From Clavulina sp. PMI_390 (Eukaryota > Basidiomycota > Agaricomycetes > Cantharellales > Hydnaceae), in assembly GCA_015039315.1 (NCBI GenBank), contig WIDE01000005.1, positions 152,833 through 216,832 of the forward strand: a stretch of DNA of 64,000 nt. The letters are read 5' to 3'. Each line of letters begins with the position of its first letter. Within the stretch, counting starts at the first letter, position 1. A program made the position numbers and the translations under genes. The notes below the pieces were generated by a model that was not told where the DNA came from, did not search any database, and saw nothing but the letters and a program-made list of their open reading frames with translations. Positions 1 to 13,477 of the stretch are shown here, piece by piece.

Positions 1-965
1 TAGCTTCCCAAGGTCGCGCCTGTGTTAGCTGGTAAGAATCCAATGACCACTCGCGTCGCGCTACACTGACCGTTGATAATAACTAGAGAGAAATCGGATT
101 AGTTGACCGTTCTGAGCCGCATTGAAGGGTATAGGTATGCTTACCGTTTTTACCGCGAATGTCTGTAGCCAAGGCTTCGACAACCTAATAGACCCAATAG
201 CATCTCTTCGTCAGTATTCTCCTCGTCGCCAGTGATTGGTGTTCGAGGTTCTATTCGATAATAGTGGTTCTGAAATAGCTTGCCTCGTGTGCTGTCGTCT
301 TTGCATTGAAAGTTATGGCTCCGGACATGTTAAGAAGGTGAATCAAAGTGTTTGAAGTGTTTGAATGGTGATTTCAACGACTTGATTTCGACGAGTTTAT
401 ATATACATCTGGTGTGGAGACTCATTATGATGTGGAGGAAGCTGAGATGTGGAGGAATATTAGAATGTGGAGGTTGCCGACTATCCATGACAGTTCTCCA
501 GGTAGCCACACGACGCGTCCACAACAGCCATAATACTGATTACACATCACAGCCGCCAAGGCATGTACTCTTTTACCTTTCAGTGTGGACGGCGATGATG
601 CCAAGTGGAGTGGCTTGTTGTTGACTCCGAGGTCAGTCTGTCTGCTCACCGTTTGACACGTCCCTGAAGCAGACAGCCAGCTCTCAGTTGTGTACACGAG
701 GCGCCTGTGCCATCAAACCTGACGGTTCGACGGCCTCAAGACAATTCCGTCCCCGTCTCGTGCCTCATAGATCCACGAATCGACATCACACCTCACCCGA
801 TATACGAAGCCTCAAAATAACGCGCAGTGCTAATGACGGCCATTCTTATGCAGACTTGACAGATTTATCTATTCTCTCCGTCCAGCGCCGCCCTTCCCGG
901 GCTTGCATCACCTGGCTACGCTGCGGTGGTTGGAGATCAATCCTGCTTTGCTGGCCTTCGCAGCA
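1..965. other. No supported gene; left-edge intergenic stretch
   Basis: I see no convincing coding exon here. The open frames are short, overlap on both strands and have no recognisable motif. A small locally repeated pattern, three near-copies of atgtggag, lies around 428-475. The stretch ends where the N-terminal part of a decayed aminotransferase copy begins. Confidence 0.5.
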
Positions 966-1916
966 ATGGTCAACTCACCTACACAGGACAATGAACTGAG
1001 ACACCACTTGAGGAAGATAGCTATTCGGCCAGAGCAAGAACTTATTGCCGGTAGATGAGGACCTTTCTGCTCTCTTGTGAGTCTTGTTTGTGGGAAGTCT
1101 AGCAAGACTATTCGCCTCGCGCCCACCACTTAGCTCAGCTCGCTTTAGGTTAAGACCTCTCACTTGGAAGGGGGTAAGTGCCGGCTCGAAAGTGATACGC
1201 CAGTTCCCTGATCCACTGTCTATCAGGAGTTCCTGCCGCTACAACATGTCCTTACCTTGAGGTTGGGCTGTGGACCCATTCTCTGGGAATTCTTGATGTT
1301 CGTGAGGAAGCTACTAATGATGGATGTCCTACCTATGTCTCCCATAACAAGGAAATGGGCGAAAACCGGACTGGGAAGGATAGCTCGAGAGAAAGCCATT
1401 GGTTTGGTTTGCACCCGCTACCAGCGGAATACTCTATGGCTTGAGGTGGGTTTATTGTTACTGGCTAATTGATACTGCATTCTGGGACCATGATTCTTTT
1501 CTTATGGTGATAGCACCTCTCCCGAGTAGTTCGACTTTGCTCAACATCCTGACTTTGTTATGATCGCGGCTGCTAAAACCACCAACGAGGCTCGTGACAT
1601 GCTTTCTCGACACCTCTTCGACGCCTTCATTGTAAAAGGGCTGCTTCTCCGCCAAGGTGTCTATTCCAGGTTGAGCATCCCCACTGATACGACGAAAAGC
1701 CGTAGTGGGAGCGGGTGTTTGTACACGCGTGCAGCACTTGTAGCTGTAGAGGTACGGGTAATCCTTCTTGCATTACACTCTCCATCTATGCGTGCTGTAG
1801 CTCATGCTTGGACCGTGGTGCCGTTTAACAGTACTCTCAATTAGAAGCTGCGACAAGAGTTTTCGCGCGGGTGGTGGAAGAATCCTTCCAATCCACTAAA
1901 CCAATATTGCAGCTTA
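966..1916 (+). pseudogene. Decayed, internally deleted copy of the aminotransferase gene at 5291-7867
   Basis: Three pieces match the intact gene downstream in the same order. At 966 an ATG opens a frame whose HHLRKIAIRPEQELIAG matches HHLSKLALRREEERIAG at the start of the intact gene, but it meets a TGA after about 27 codons. Around 1407-1447 a block reading FAPATSGILYGL, then shifted by one base to WLEV, matches FIPSSSGMFLWLQV. From 1545 to about 1900 the frame carrying LSRHLFDAFIVKGLLLRQG matches the C-terminal LASDLLDALIAHDVLLRPG, and a final block matches the tail ELEKAVTRFAQVVEKFF. The whole central part is missing, including the substrate loop and the PLP-binding lysine. Stops, frameshifts and the deletion make this a pseudogene. 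Function is inferred only from its relative. Confidence 0.82.
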
Positions 1917-2467
1917 TGCCATGCTGCTCCCCCGACTCCAGATCCGACTGTAGTTGAGCAAGAAATTTAATAGGTGCAAAGATAGGTATGGAATTTGGGA
2001 TGATCAAAGCACGGATGACTCAGTTGGTGATAACATCAACAAGGATACACAAAGAAGCTCGTTCCTTCCCAAGAAGTCCTTGCGCTGTTCTAAATAAGCT
2101 GTGATCAACATGGTCCATATAAAAAACAGCCCGATTCTTGTGTTATGAGATGTCCTCGCTTGCCTCTATCAACATCTCCGCTGTTGTGGAGAAGGAAGCA
2201 TTGTTCGGTGTAGCTCTCAACTATCCGCCTTCAAAACACCTTAGCATTCAGTAGACCATCCTCATTCGTCCATGGCGTGGGTATATTAAACGAAAGGTCC
2301 TTATTTACCTCGTCCCACTCTGCCCTCGTTCACTCTCAACCATCGGGGTCGTGCTTCCGACGACTGCCCGCCAACCTGCTAGGTGGCTTGACAGACTACA
2401 CACGTGCCGTTGGCTCTTCGTCGACTCTCCTCCCGCCCTGCTCTTTGCTTCGTTATTGACGACTAGG
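1917..2467. other. Intergenic; nothing recognised
   Basis: The stretch lies between the aminotransferase relic and the MFS transporter start. It presumably holds the transporter promoter and leader. No motif or exon stands out. An upstream ATG at 2277 opens a 60-codon frame that ends before the transporter ATG and has no recognisable content. Confidence 0.45.
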
Positions 2468-4780
2468 ATGGTGGGCAACAACGCAAATGACTCAGAGGTC
2501 TTGGACCCAGAATCACGGCCACTGATAGAGGCGGCAGCGACGAAAAAGATGGCCAAACCACGAAAGGCGACGCCTTTGCCTCTTATGGGGCTTCTAATTC
2601 TCGCCTTCGTGAGGCTGGCAGAGCCGATCAACTTCAGCCAAGCAAGTCTTCACTTTCTTCTCGTAGGCGACATCCGCACTGACTCATCACTTCTCATAGT
2701 TATTTCCGTATATAAACCAGGTGTGTGGGAGCTGTTGGGAGTGGTGACTCATGCCCCGTCCCGCGAGTGACTATAAATCTCGATATGCTGGTAGATGATC
2801 GAGGATCTCAAGATTTCAGCACCAGAGGATGTAGGCTACTATTCTGGTCTCATCGACTCATCTTTCTCGCTCGCACAACTCTTCACAGTATGAGTCATTT
2901 CCATAAGACCGCACAACCTTTCAGCTAGAGCTAATCTGTCCACCCATTCAGATTTACTTCTGGTCTTCTCTATCTAACCACATAGGGAGGAAACCCGTCA
3001 TCATGATCGGCGTGTCGGGAGCCGCGCTGAGTGCAGCATGCTTTGGGTTCAGCACCACGTTGCCGCAGTTGCTCATTTCACGGTCGATTGCCGGTGCCCT
3101 CAGCGGCAACATTGCGGTCGTGGACTCGATGTTGAGCGAGATGACGGATGAGACGAATCAAGGGCCAGGTAGGCATTCTAAACGATAATTGAATGCCGCA
3201 ATTCTCATAATGACGTATTAGCATTCGCCTTGTTGAGCACGACGTGGTACATCGGTTGCATACTGTAAGGCCAAATGCCCTGCTTGCTTTATGTCCTATG
3301 CTGATATTGTATTGTTGACAGTGGACCTATCCTGGGAGGAAACCTGTCGAATCCAATGAAGAAGTGGCCGGAGCTGTTTTCCCATTTCCCAATATTCCAA
3401 ACATATGTGAGTGCCCATGGTGTTGTGCGCCCATCTGGTTCGCAATACGCACGGGAGATCTTATCCTTGCTCTCTCTGGACACTATAGCCATACCTCCTG
3501 CCGTGTGTCGTTTCCTCGTGCTTCTCAATACTAGCCATCACGATGTGTGGATTGTTCGTCGCAGAAGTACGTTTCTTGCTACGCTGATTTACATATTGGT
3601 TCGTGTTGACAATTAATTGCCTGCCTCCCAGACGCTTCCGTCGAAGGTAGTAGCGAAGAAGGTGGCCTTAGAGCGGAAGAACCACTTGATGAACCCAACA
3701 GTTTCATCAACACCATCACCGCAAACGCCTCCACTGTATGGATCTACATCGTCAACTGCTAGCGTTGAAACGACGCTTTCTAGATCCTCTTCTCCATCCA
3801 TCTACTCTAGTGATGCTGTGTCTGATTCCATCGTCAACACTCCGAAGGACGCCCCACCCCCACCCCCACAGCATGATGGTCTAGGGATTATATTCGACCT
3901 CCTCGCTAAGCCACATGTCCGCGCTATCATAGCTTCCTCATTCATATTCAGCTTCTCTGGTGCAGCATTTGATGTGGTATTTACTTTATACGCGTATACT
4001 CGCGTAAAATGGGGTGGTATGGGGCGAAGCGTGAGCCGTTGTGACATCTCACCTGATTGAATATTTTGCTCATTTTTCTGCATCTATCCAATAGCCGGAC
4101 CAAATAGGTTGGGCACTGGCCGCCTCGGGGATCATTGGGGCTACTGCCTCTCTTACCCTCTTTCCACTTGTTCAACACCGTTTCAACAACCGCCGCCTCT
4201 ACACTCTATTTTCGCTTTTCTGGCCAGTTGCATTTGCCATGATGCCAATAGGTAGCGTAATTGTGCGTTTCGCGGAAAGGCAGAAAAGCGCGAATGCGAA
4301 GGAAAGATTAGTGTGGATTGCCACAGCAATGATCCTGATCCCAGTCAGGATTGGGCTGAATGTCTACCCGTAAGTGGTCGACGTTATATTTTTTTATCAA
4401 CTCGTCCGCCTCGCACCTCATACTGATTCGCGATCGGTGGCCACGTACACAATTTCCGATCCATTTATTATCCTAGTCTTCGATCAATCATCATCAAATC
4501 CTCCGTTGACTCCTCGTCTCAGCTAGGAGCCATCTTCGGCTTCCAACAAATGATGTCTTGCGTCGCCCGCGCGATCGCGCCAAGTTTTGCATCTTCCCTC
4601 TTTGCCTTGTCAGTTACTCACAGGAAAGATGCGTTGGGAATGCAGGGAAATCTGGTGTGGGCTGTCTTGGTGGTACTGGGTGTGCTTGGGGTAATCATTG
4701 GTACCAGAGTCCGGGATGTGAAGGCGCCAAGAAGTTTGCTAGCTGAGGGGGAGGATTCCGAGCCGGTGAATGAGGGTTAA
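2468..4780 (+). CDS. Major facilitator superfamily transporter (12-TM, multi-exon)
   Basis: A multi-exon plasma- or vacuolar-membrane carrier, expected to move a small solute with protons. The substrate cannot be read from sequence. The first exon starts at ATG 2468 (MVGNNANDSEVLDPESRPL) and enters helix 1 with GLLILAFVRLAEPINF. Next come LRISAPEDVGYYSGLIDSSF, a short intron, the MFS signature loop SNHIGRKPVIMIG after helix 2, and RSIAGALSGNIAVVDSMLSEM. GPILGGNLSNPMKKWPELF follows in a separate exon near 3323. The central loop (3633-3870) is Ser/Pro-rich and ends in a run of prolines. The second half continues with HDGLGIIFDLLAKPHVRAII, then WALAASGIIGATASLTLF near 4108 and FGFQQMMSCVARAIAPSF near 4533. 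The stop is at 4778-4780. The pattern fits the fungal group of ZIF/YCR023C-like MFS proteins. I see no frame break, but about seven introns have to be assumed. Confidence 0.85.
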
Positions 4781-5290
4781 GGCGTTAGTTCTGGAGCTGT
4801 ATGGTTAATTCTCTCAGGAGTCCATTAGCACTCGTATGCGGGAGGCCCCGAGCGTTTACAGGATGCGCCGTCGACTTGAAGGATGTAGAGGATTTGGATT
4901 CATGCTTATCTGATATTTGCTGTAACTTCTAAAGATTGTCACAAACTTTCTGAGCGCACCCACTATACTGATCACGTCGGAAGGGAATATCACCAAGGTC
5001 GAACCATGCTCCAGTTGACAGGCAGAAGCCCAACCCCCATGACATGTTTGCCTGTGTTGACTGGGCTAGGAAGCAAAACCCCCACGGTCGTTTGTTGACA
5101 GAAAGCGCTTCATTATGTTGCATTGATTCTGCTGTCCTTCGACCTATGACGCCCTAATATACTGGTGGTTAGCTTCTCCCGTGTGAGGAAAGTCACGTCT
5201 CTGTGGCAACTTAGACATTACGAAACTCTCCTTGGCTCCAACACACCATTTGTAATCACCCCTCCCTCATTGTGGCATTAGTGTCGTGCC
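4781..5290. other. Intergenic; nothing recognised
   Basis: Spacer between two genes on the plus strand. It holds the 3' end of the transporter transcript and the upstream region of the aminotransferase gene. A 64-codon minus-strand frame (4929-5123) has no family features. I see no repeats or RNA genes. Confidence 0.45.
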
Positions 5291-7867
<2,577 letters not shown>

Positions 7868-8031
7868 AACCTCGCGGAAATCACATTCAATATTACCAAG
7901 GAAATCCGGAGACCTGAGATCGGATTGATGAGCATAAAATCTGATCCAGTTCCATAATGCTTGGCGCTGCGTCCTACGGGGGAGATGAGTGACAGTGTTG
8001 TTTGGTCATGTTGTCGCTCTCACACTTGTGA

Positions 8032-8584
8032 ATTCAGTTCAAGGGGGTGTAGAAAAAATAATAATAAACATAGGGGTCGGGGAGGGGGGGGGTGTCGAGC
8101 GCCTTAAAAATCTTTGTCAGTCCAACTTGTCGGCGGCTAAAATAGCGTAAAAAATGGTGTATCAGAGCCGCTAAGGGAAGAAGAAGGCTCAAACGAGAGA
8201 GTTACAGTCCCAAAAGGTATCAGAAAGCCTTAGGTTGTGCGCTCAACAAGCAATCGGCGACACTGGAGTGTTTGAGCCAAACAAACACAGCCCCAGACGT
8301 GTGACTTCCCTCCTCATTTCGGATAGTTATTAGAAATCAGAATTGATATTTCGCCTCGGCCAAGTGCAAACGACCATACAGATACTGCTTGATATTGTAT
8401 CCACAAACACCAGCCACCGAATTTGTGAGTTTTGAGTAATTCCCACATGGTGCTTTTGCCTAATTAGGCAATGGGCCACGTGACCACTTGCCTAATTTAG
8501 GGGGGGTGGGGGTCGAGAGGCCTCTTAAAAATCTTTGTGACCCCTGTTCCATAAATATTTTCGTCACACCCCCTTGATTCAGTT
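8032..8584. mobile_element. hAT-like non-autonomous DNA transposon (MITE), 537 bp plus 8-bp target duplications
   Basis: The element runs from 8040 to 8576. Its ends are perfect 11-bp terminal inverted repeats, CAAGGGGGTGT at 8040-8050 and its reverse complement at 8566-8576. The less exact subterminal parts also mirror each other (A-rich, then ggggtc and a GA-rich stretch, with aaaaatctttgt near both ends). It is flanked by exact 8-bp copies ATTCAGTT at 8032-8039 and 8577-8584. An 8-bp target duplication with short TIRs is the hallmark of hAT elements. No open frame resembles a transposase, so it is non-autonomous. It lies in the short space upstream of SEN34, so it has displaced whatever promoter sequence lay farther left. 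The perfect duplications suggest a fairly recent insertion. Confidence 0.88.
8456..8471. repeat. Perfect 16-bp palindrome inside the MITE
   Basis: TTGCCTAATTAGGCAA reads the same on both strands. A third half-site, TTGCCTAATT, follows at about 8489, and an E-box CACGTG sits at 8477-8482 between them. This may be a subterminal transposase-binding array or a transcription-factor site. The sequence alone cannot separate these. Confidence 0.8.
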
Positions 8585-8656
8585 TATGACTTCGTTCGTA
8601 CTACTCTGGGCAAATTTTTATTGAGGGATCCTGATCACTGGTGGACATATAACCTA

Positions 8657-9914
8657 ATGGCGCCCATTCGGATATATCTCTCGAATGGGAATGCATATGT
8701 GTGGACTCCTGATGGTGAGCTCTCGAGCAGCTTTCGATCTGCTGTCACTGGTATTGGAGACCAGGTCATCTGATTATTCCCAACAGAGGTCTATGAGCTT
8801 CGCTCCAAGCACCACCTCACTGGCATCCTAGTTGGGACTCTACCATCTGTTGCTCAGCAAAACGTCTTTCTCGGACTTCCCTTGCTACTCCTCCCTGAAG
8901 AAGTTGTCCTATTAGTTGAAGATGGTGGGTTCAATAAAATGTTTCAAGACCGGCAACACTGTGATAACTGACCTGACCCTGAAAGGCAATGCCATATTAA
9001 CTGACGACGTTGTCGCCCACAACACGGCCCCATCTTCTGATGCCATTGCGCTTTGGCATGAGTTCACTCGCCAAGAAGAACAAGCTCAGGCTCAGAGAGC
9101 GGCCGAATCAGAGGCAACCTTCAAACCCGGGAATAAAGGCAAAGCCAAATTTGCGCTTCCCGAAGTAGCCAACGCCAAACGTGCTGAACGCGAAGCGAAA
9201 AGGCTTGCTGCTCAATCTTCGTCCCCTCAGCCAGTCAGTGGATCTTCCACGACGGAGGCGGATTTAAGTGCCCTGCTTAATACCTCGGAAACTGCAGGAT
9301 CAGAAGCTCCTCTGCCACCAAAGCCAAGCCCGTCGCAAGCCTCTGCTTCAGTACGCACAGGCGGCGCCCATATGGTGACGGTCCCCGCAGCATCCACTTC
9401 CTTGCCATGGTATCCCTCTTCTTTAGCAGACTCTTCCTTTGCCCTGAAGTCGCCTATTACTGCCTCCCTCCTACGGAACTCACAACTCTCACACGAGCAC
9501 ACCACACTCGCGTCAGCGCGAAACGCGGGGATATGGTCCTACCCCTCAACCCAAGCGGAGCGCGCGAAATGTGCCGTCTTCCGTGACCTTCATCGGCAAG
9601 GATACTGGATGGGCGGCGGGCTTAAATTCGGTGGGGATTGGCTTGTTTACCCAGGTCGGTTATCACGGCTTTCTCTGGTACTTCTTCCCCTGCTGACTAC
9701 CTACCTACGGACGATTTCAGGCGACTCGTTGCGATACCACTCTCACTTCGTAGCCACCGTGTTTCCCACTCCGACATCGTCGTTGAGACCAATGGAGATT
9801 GTTGCTTTGGGAAGGCTTGGGACGGCAACGAAAAAATCTCATCTTCTTTGTGGCTGGGATGAAACGACGGGCAAGGTCGATTACTACTCCATCGAATGGG
9901 CTGGGTTCGGCTAA
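8657..9914 (+). CDS. SEN34: tRNA-splicing endonuclease catalytic subunit SEN34
   Basis: SEN34 is the subunit of the nuclear or mitochondrial-surface SEN complex that cuts the 3' splice site of intron-containing pre-tRNAs. The ATG at 8657 gives MAPIRIYLSNGNAYVWTPD. An intron from 8715 joins to EVYELRSKHHLTGILVGTLP (8787 on), followed by QNVFLGLPLLLLPEEVV. A second intron (about 8925-8984) joins LLVED to GNAILTDDVVAH. A charged, Ala/Lys/Glu-rich linker (about 9055-9230) and a Ser/Pro/Thr-rich stretch follow. The C-terminal nuclease domain starts around 9580 with YWMGGGLKFGGDWLVYPGD, spans a third intron (about 9656-9719) and continues with SLRYHSHFVATVF. The catalytic Tyr (in YPGD or RYHSH), His (RYHSH) and Lys (TATKKSHLLCGWD) are present, and the usual YSIEWAGFG ending is intact. 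The neighbour on the right is convergent, with a 197-bp gap. The MITE ends about 80 bp before the ATG. Confidence 0.93.
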
Positions 9915-10111
9915 ACCACGATCTTAACGTTGTACTCTGAAAACCGTACATTCTGTATCAGCAGTGTACCGTATTGTGCATGTTCATCTGTCCTCTCCAG
10001 ACCGGAATTGATGTAAAATAGCCAACTCGCTGCTATTCATCGCACGCACTCGACAACGGAAAGTTGGAAAAAATTGATAATATTAGGAATGTGCTTGCAC
10101 GAGGGTCAACT

Positions 10112-11188
10112 CTATTGGAATTCGGGCAGGCAATGCTCTCCTGGACCGTAAGGCTAGATGAAAATCCCCGTCAGCTTGGTTGTCCGCCATAAAAGAGAAG
10201 GGCGAACGCATACTTTTGATGTTAGGTTAGTCAGACCGGCCGAGTTCTCACTGGTTAACCTTCCGCTTTGAGGACCAGGCTTTGGCTTCTCCCCACGAGC
10301 GAACGCATCCAAAATCTTCTTGGTGGACTCGGGAGTGAGATCCTCCTGAATTGGCGAAATTCCAGCCGAGATTAGCAGATATCCAGGGAAGAATGCAAAA
10401 TAATTCAGAGCACTCACATAGAAGTCATCGTTGATGGCAATCATTGGTGCATTCGAGCATGCACCTTGGCATTCAACCTCAATGACAGTAAACTTGCCAT
10501 CCTTGGTGGTATCTCCTACTCGGATACCACCAAGGTGCTCGGTGACGGTATTGAGGATGTCGGTGGAGCCACAAAGCATGCAGGGGGTGGTGGTGCAAAC
10601 TTGGACAAAGTTCTCTCCGATCGGTTCGCTGTGATTTTCGGAGCAAAACAACAACGGAGAGTCCTTCAGATAACAAATTTGAAAGATGGAAATATAGTGA
10701 AGTAACGAACCGGTTGAACATGGTGTAGAAAGTGGCCACCTCGTATACCCGCATTGGTGGGATCTCCAACAGCTTGGCAACATAGTTCATGACGCTAATG
10801 CTAGTCCAACCTTTGTTTTGCCGTTGACCAAGATCCAAAAGAGGAAGAGAAGCTGCCTTCTTGTATTGAGGAGGGTACCGAGCAATAATTTCTTGGGCAC
10901 GCTTCATGTTCTCGGGAGTGAACTCGAATGGAATCTGAGGTGACAGCTCAACACGTTTGCAGCGTTCGTAGAAATGTATTATAATACCTTCGGGTTGTTG
11001 TAAGTGGTGTCGCGGTGCTATACCCAACGAAACGTCAGCTCAACCTGTTCCGAGTGTACCATACCAACGTGGAGACTCACCACAAACAAATGGTCCGAAG
11101 CAGCACGCGACGAGGAGGCGAATGCTCTCCTCGTTACTGCAGGGGCCACCCTCGAGGCCGGACGAGTCGTCCTTAGTAGGTGCGCCAT
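10112..11188 (-). CDS. nuo-24: NADH:ubiquinone oxidoreductase (complex I) 24-kDa subunit
   Basis: Nuclear-encoded subunit of the complex I electron-input module in the mitochondrial matrix (NDUFV2/NuoE family). It holds the N1a [2Fe-2S] cluster. The start at 11188 gives [20 protein letters not shown], an Arg/Ser/Ala-rich import presequence ending near RAFASSS. Short introns separate [16 protein letters not shown] and [20 protein letters not shown]. The conserved core follows: [52 protein letters not shown]. Cluster ligands are CTTTPC (about 10595) and ECQGAC (about 10470). The last intron starts after LTSK; the final exon adds [13 protein letters not shown] with the stop at 10112. Reading through that intron gives a false longer tail ending at 10154. 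All ligands are present. It shares a 111-bp upstream region with the FMP25-like gene. Confidence 0.94.
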
Positions 11189-11299
11189 TGCAGTCTTCGA
11201 GCCCAAAGACAGACAGACTATTAAGCGCCTTTCGATTGGTTGGACGGAGCACGTGAGTCGTGGGAGCCACATTCGAACAACCTGTTCATATTCTCGAGG
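11189..11299. promoter_or_regulatory. Compact bidirectional promoter between two mitochondrial-protein genes
   Basis: Only 111 bp separate the start codons of the divergent complex I 24-kDa gene (minus, 11188) and the FMP25-like gene (plus, 11300). This stretch must hold both 5' leaders and any shared control sites. It contains a sequence close to a CCAAT box on the minus strand (attgg at about 11235) and CACGTGA at about 11250, an E-box-like site. Joint regulation of respiratory genes is inference. Confidence 0.6.
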
Positions 11300-13290
11300 A
11301 TGTGGCGAACAGCGGCAAGGACGACTTTTGGTACTACTCGCAGGAGGACAGCAGTGCTTGTAGCGGGGGCATCTGCTGTGGCAATCTTCAACCACTCACT
11401 GACTCAAAAGGTTCAGAACGACGAGCCAGCTCCCACTACTCCAGCTCGAAGGAACGAAAGATTCGCCACTGTCTTGTCCGACCAAGATATTCTAGATAAA
11501 CTTGTCGGGTACTCTTGGGGAAGCGGGGGTACATCAAATACCGGGGCTTCTTCAAGTGACTCGGCTGGGTCTCGTTACCCAACCGAAAACTCTGTTCTCT
11601 CTGGAGTGGCATTGAGGGACTTGGTTCTGCACGAGCAGCTGAATGCTCTCGTTGATGCTTCAGGAGATGTCTATCGCTTCAGCTCCAGCTCTACCACCCC
11701 CACATGCGTTTTGAAGGGTAAAGTAAGTTCCCGCCCTCGTGTCTCTCGTTCAGCATTGAGCAGTTACCGTGTTTAGGACATCAAACGCATCGCCATCTCT
11801 GGGAGTAGAATATTTGCTCTCTCGCACAACGGGCAGATATTCTCACTCGACATATCTTCTTCCGAAACGACATCAAAAGCGCAGCCAGCTTCTTGGTTGA
11901 GCTACTTTTGGGCTACTCCGGATAACCGCGTCCTCATGACATCAACTCCGCTGGCTAGTCGCGAGAGGTAAGAGAGTATCTGATTTATTCTATCCCCCTT
12001 ACATTCACTTACCACTCTTTCCTCAAGATTCACTTCTCTCTCTGCAGGGAGAGACCATCTTGTTGCACTAACCACATCCGGGCGAACCTTCACTCACCCC
12101 GTAACCTATAACGCCAACTCTCATGGCCAACTCGGAACCCGTAAAGTTCAAGTCGCAACATCGACGTCATCCCAAAATGGAGATTCCCCGACCTCCACTA
12201 TCGAGCTCGCTCCAAAATCTCAACTTGACCCCTACGCTCTCTCCTCGCCATTCGTCCGAGCAGGAAATGCAAAGGACTCAACACCAGAGTCTCCACTTGC
12301 CCCAGTACTCTATGAGGTTCCTTCGCTCCGCGGAATAGTAGTCGACAAGGCTGTCGCAGGCGAGAGAAGCAGCTATGTGCTCACCAAAGATGGGGGACGA
12401 GTTCTTGCTTGGGGTGCAAACGAGTACGGGTGAGCACATTGGTTCTCCTTTCGTCTCATGCATGTTCTTACCTGGATGCATTCATCAGACAACTCGGGCT
12501 GGGCGGAACGACTGTTGTTCCAGTCGTCTCCGTGCCTGCGGAGGTCCCTCTCAAAAAGTCCCTCACTGGGAGCACCTCCAAATGTACCGATATCGCAGCA
12601 GGTAAATAGATTCGGGACCTATATCTGACTGATTGATGTCAATCTAACCCGCATCACGCCTTAACCCAGGTGGTAATGTTGCCTACTTTTCGATGGAGGG
12701 AACGGATGCAGATGGCAAACCATCCTTCGACCTCCTCGCCTGCGGAATGGGACAGTTTGGCGCGTTAGGTAACGCGTCATACACCCAAGCGCAAGGTTTC
12801 GCGATTCGAACGAAGATCTTGAGTGGCAACGTCTTCTGTGAGTCTTCCTCGTCGCGCAATACTATAACCGCCCAGCTGAATGTTGCCATCTTTGCGTTTC
12901 TTCGTAGTCAACGAGAAGACAAACACTGTCGATTCCATGAAGCTGCACACACTTTCCGCATCCCCGACAGGCCACGCCCTCGCCTCTCTATCAAGTGGCC
13001 AGGATCTCTTCACCTGGGGGTCGAATAGCTCGTATCAGCTAGGCAATGGCAAGCGTGCGAACCTCGCTGTGCCAACGCTCATGCGAGATTTCCGCCTCGT
13101 AACGGCGAACGCACCCGAGTCACTCGACGAGACGACGGATCGCCAAGGCAGGATGTCGCTGAAGTCTGGAGTAGCGAAGGAGGTGAAGGATCTGAGTGGG
13201 AAGAGATGGAGAAAGAATGTGAAGGTCGAGCAGTGCGCGGTTGCTGGCTGGAATGCCAGCGCTACTTACTGGAGAATTGTTGACGCATAA
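11300..13290 (+). CDS. Mitochondrial RCC1-repeat protein, FMP25-like
   Basis: Resembles fungal Fmp25, a mitochondrial inner-membrane RCC1-type beta-propeller protein linked to complex III assembly in yeast. The start at 11300 gives MWRTAARTTFGTTRRRTAVL, a basic presequence followed by a hydrophobic segment (VLVAGASAVAIF). Propeller blades are recognisable by their repeat cores: LVGYSWGSGG, RIFALSHNGQIFSL, HLVALTTSGRTF then HGQLGTRKVQV, SYVLTKDGGRVLAWGANEYG then QLGLGG, LLACGMGQFGALGNA, and HALASLSSGQDLFTWGSNSS then YQLGNG. About five short introns are needed (for example near 11723-11776, 12430-12490, 12602-12668 and 12838-12907). The last exon ends QCAVAGWNASATYWRIVDA with the stop at 13288-13290. 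An alternative upstream ATG at 11240 lies in the leader and would spoil the presequence. Its 3' end is convergent with the first DUF6534 gene. Confidence 0.82.
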
Positions 13291-13477
13291 ATCATTGTGC
13301 TCTGAGCGCATCGTACCCTCATCCCCGCTACTCCCCGGCCGTTGTGTACACTCTACTTATCAGCATGCCTAATCGATAAGTCTTAGTGACAAAATGAATC
13401 CGATCGACCACGATGTTCGGTACAGCAGTTTGTGCCGACATTGGATGTATGATACAAGATAGGATTAGAGATCTAGG

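Larger units (their letters stand above)
7868..8656. other. Intergenic region holding a MITE and the SEN34 promoter
   Basis: Spacer between the aminotransferase stop and the SEN34 start. Most of it is the inserted element at 8040-8576. Only about 72 bp remain between the right target-site copy and the SEN34 ATG. Confidence 0.7.

Noticed and set aside
10154..10230. Alternative end of the complex I 24-kDa subunit by read-through at 10154
   Set aside because: The read-through tail matches nothing, while a GT-AG intron restores the family ending [12 protein letters not shown] with a stop at 10112.
11240..11299. Upstream ATG at 11240 as the start of the FMP25-like protein
   Set aside because: It adds 20 acidic/polar residues in front of a good import presequence. 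The ATG at 11300 gives MWRTAARTTFGTTRRR directly.
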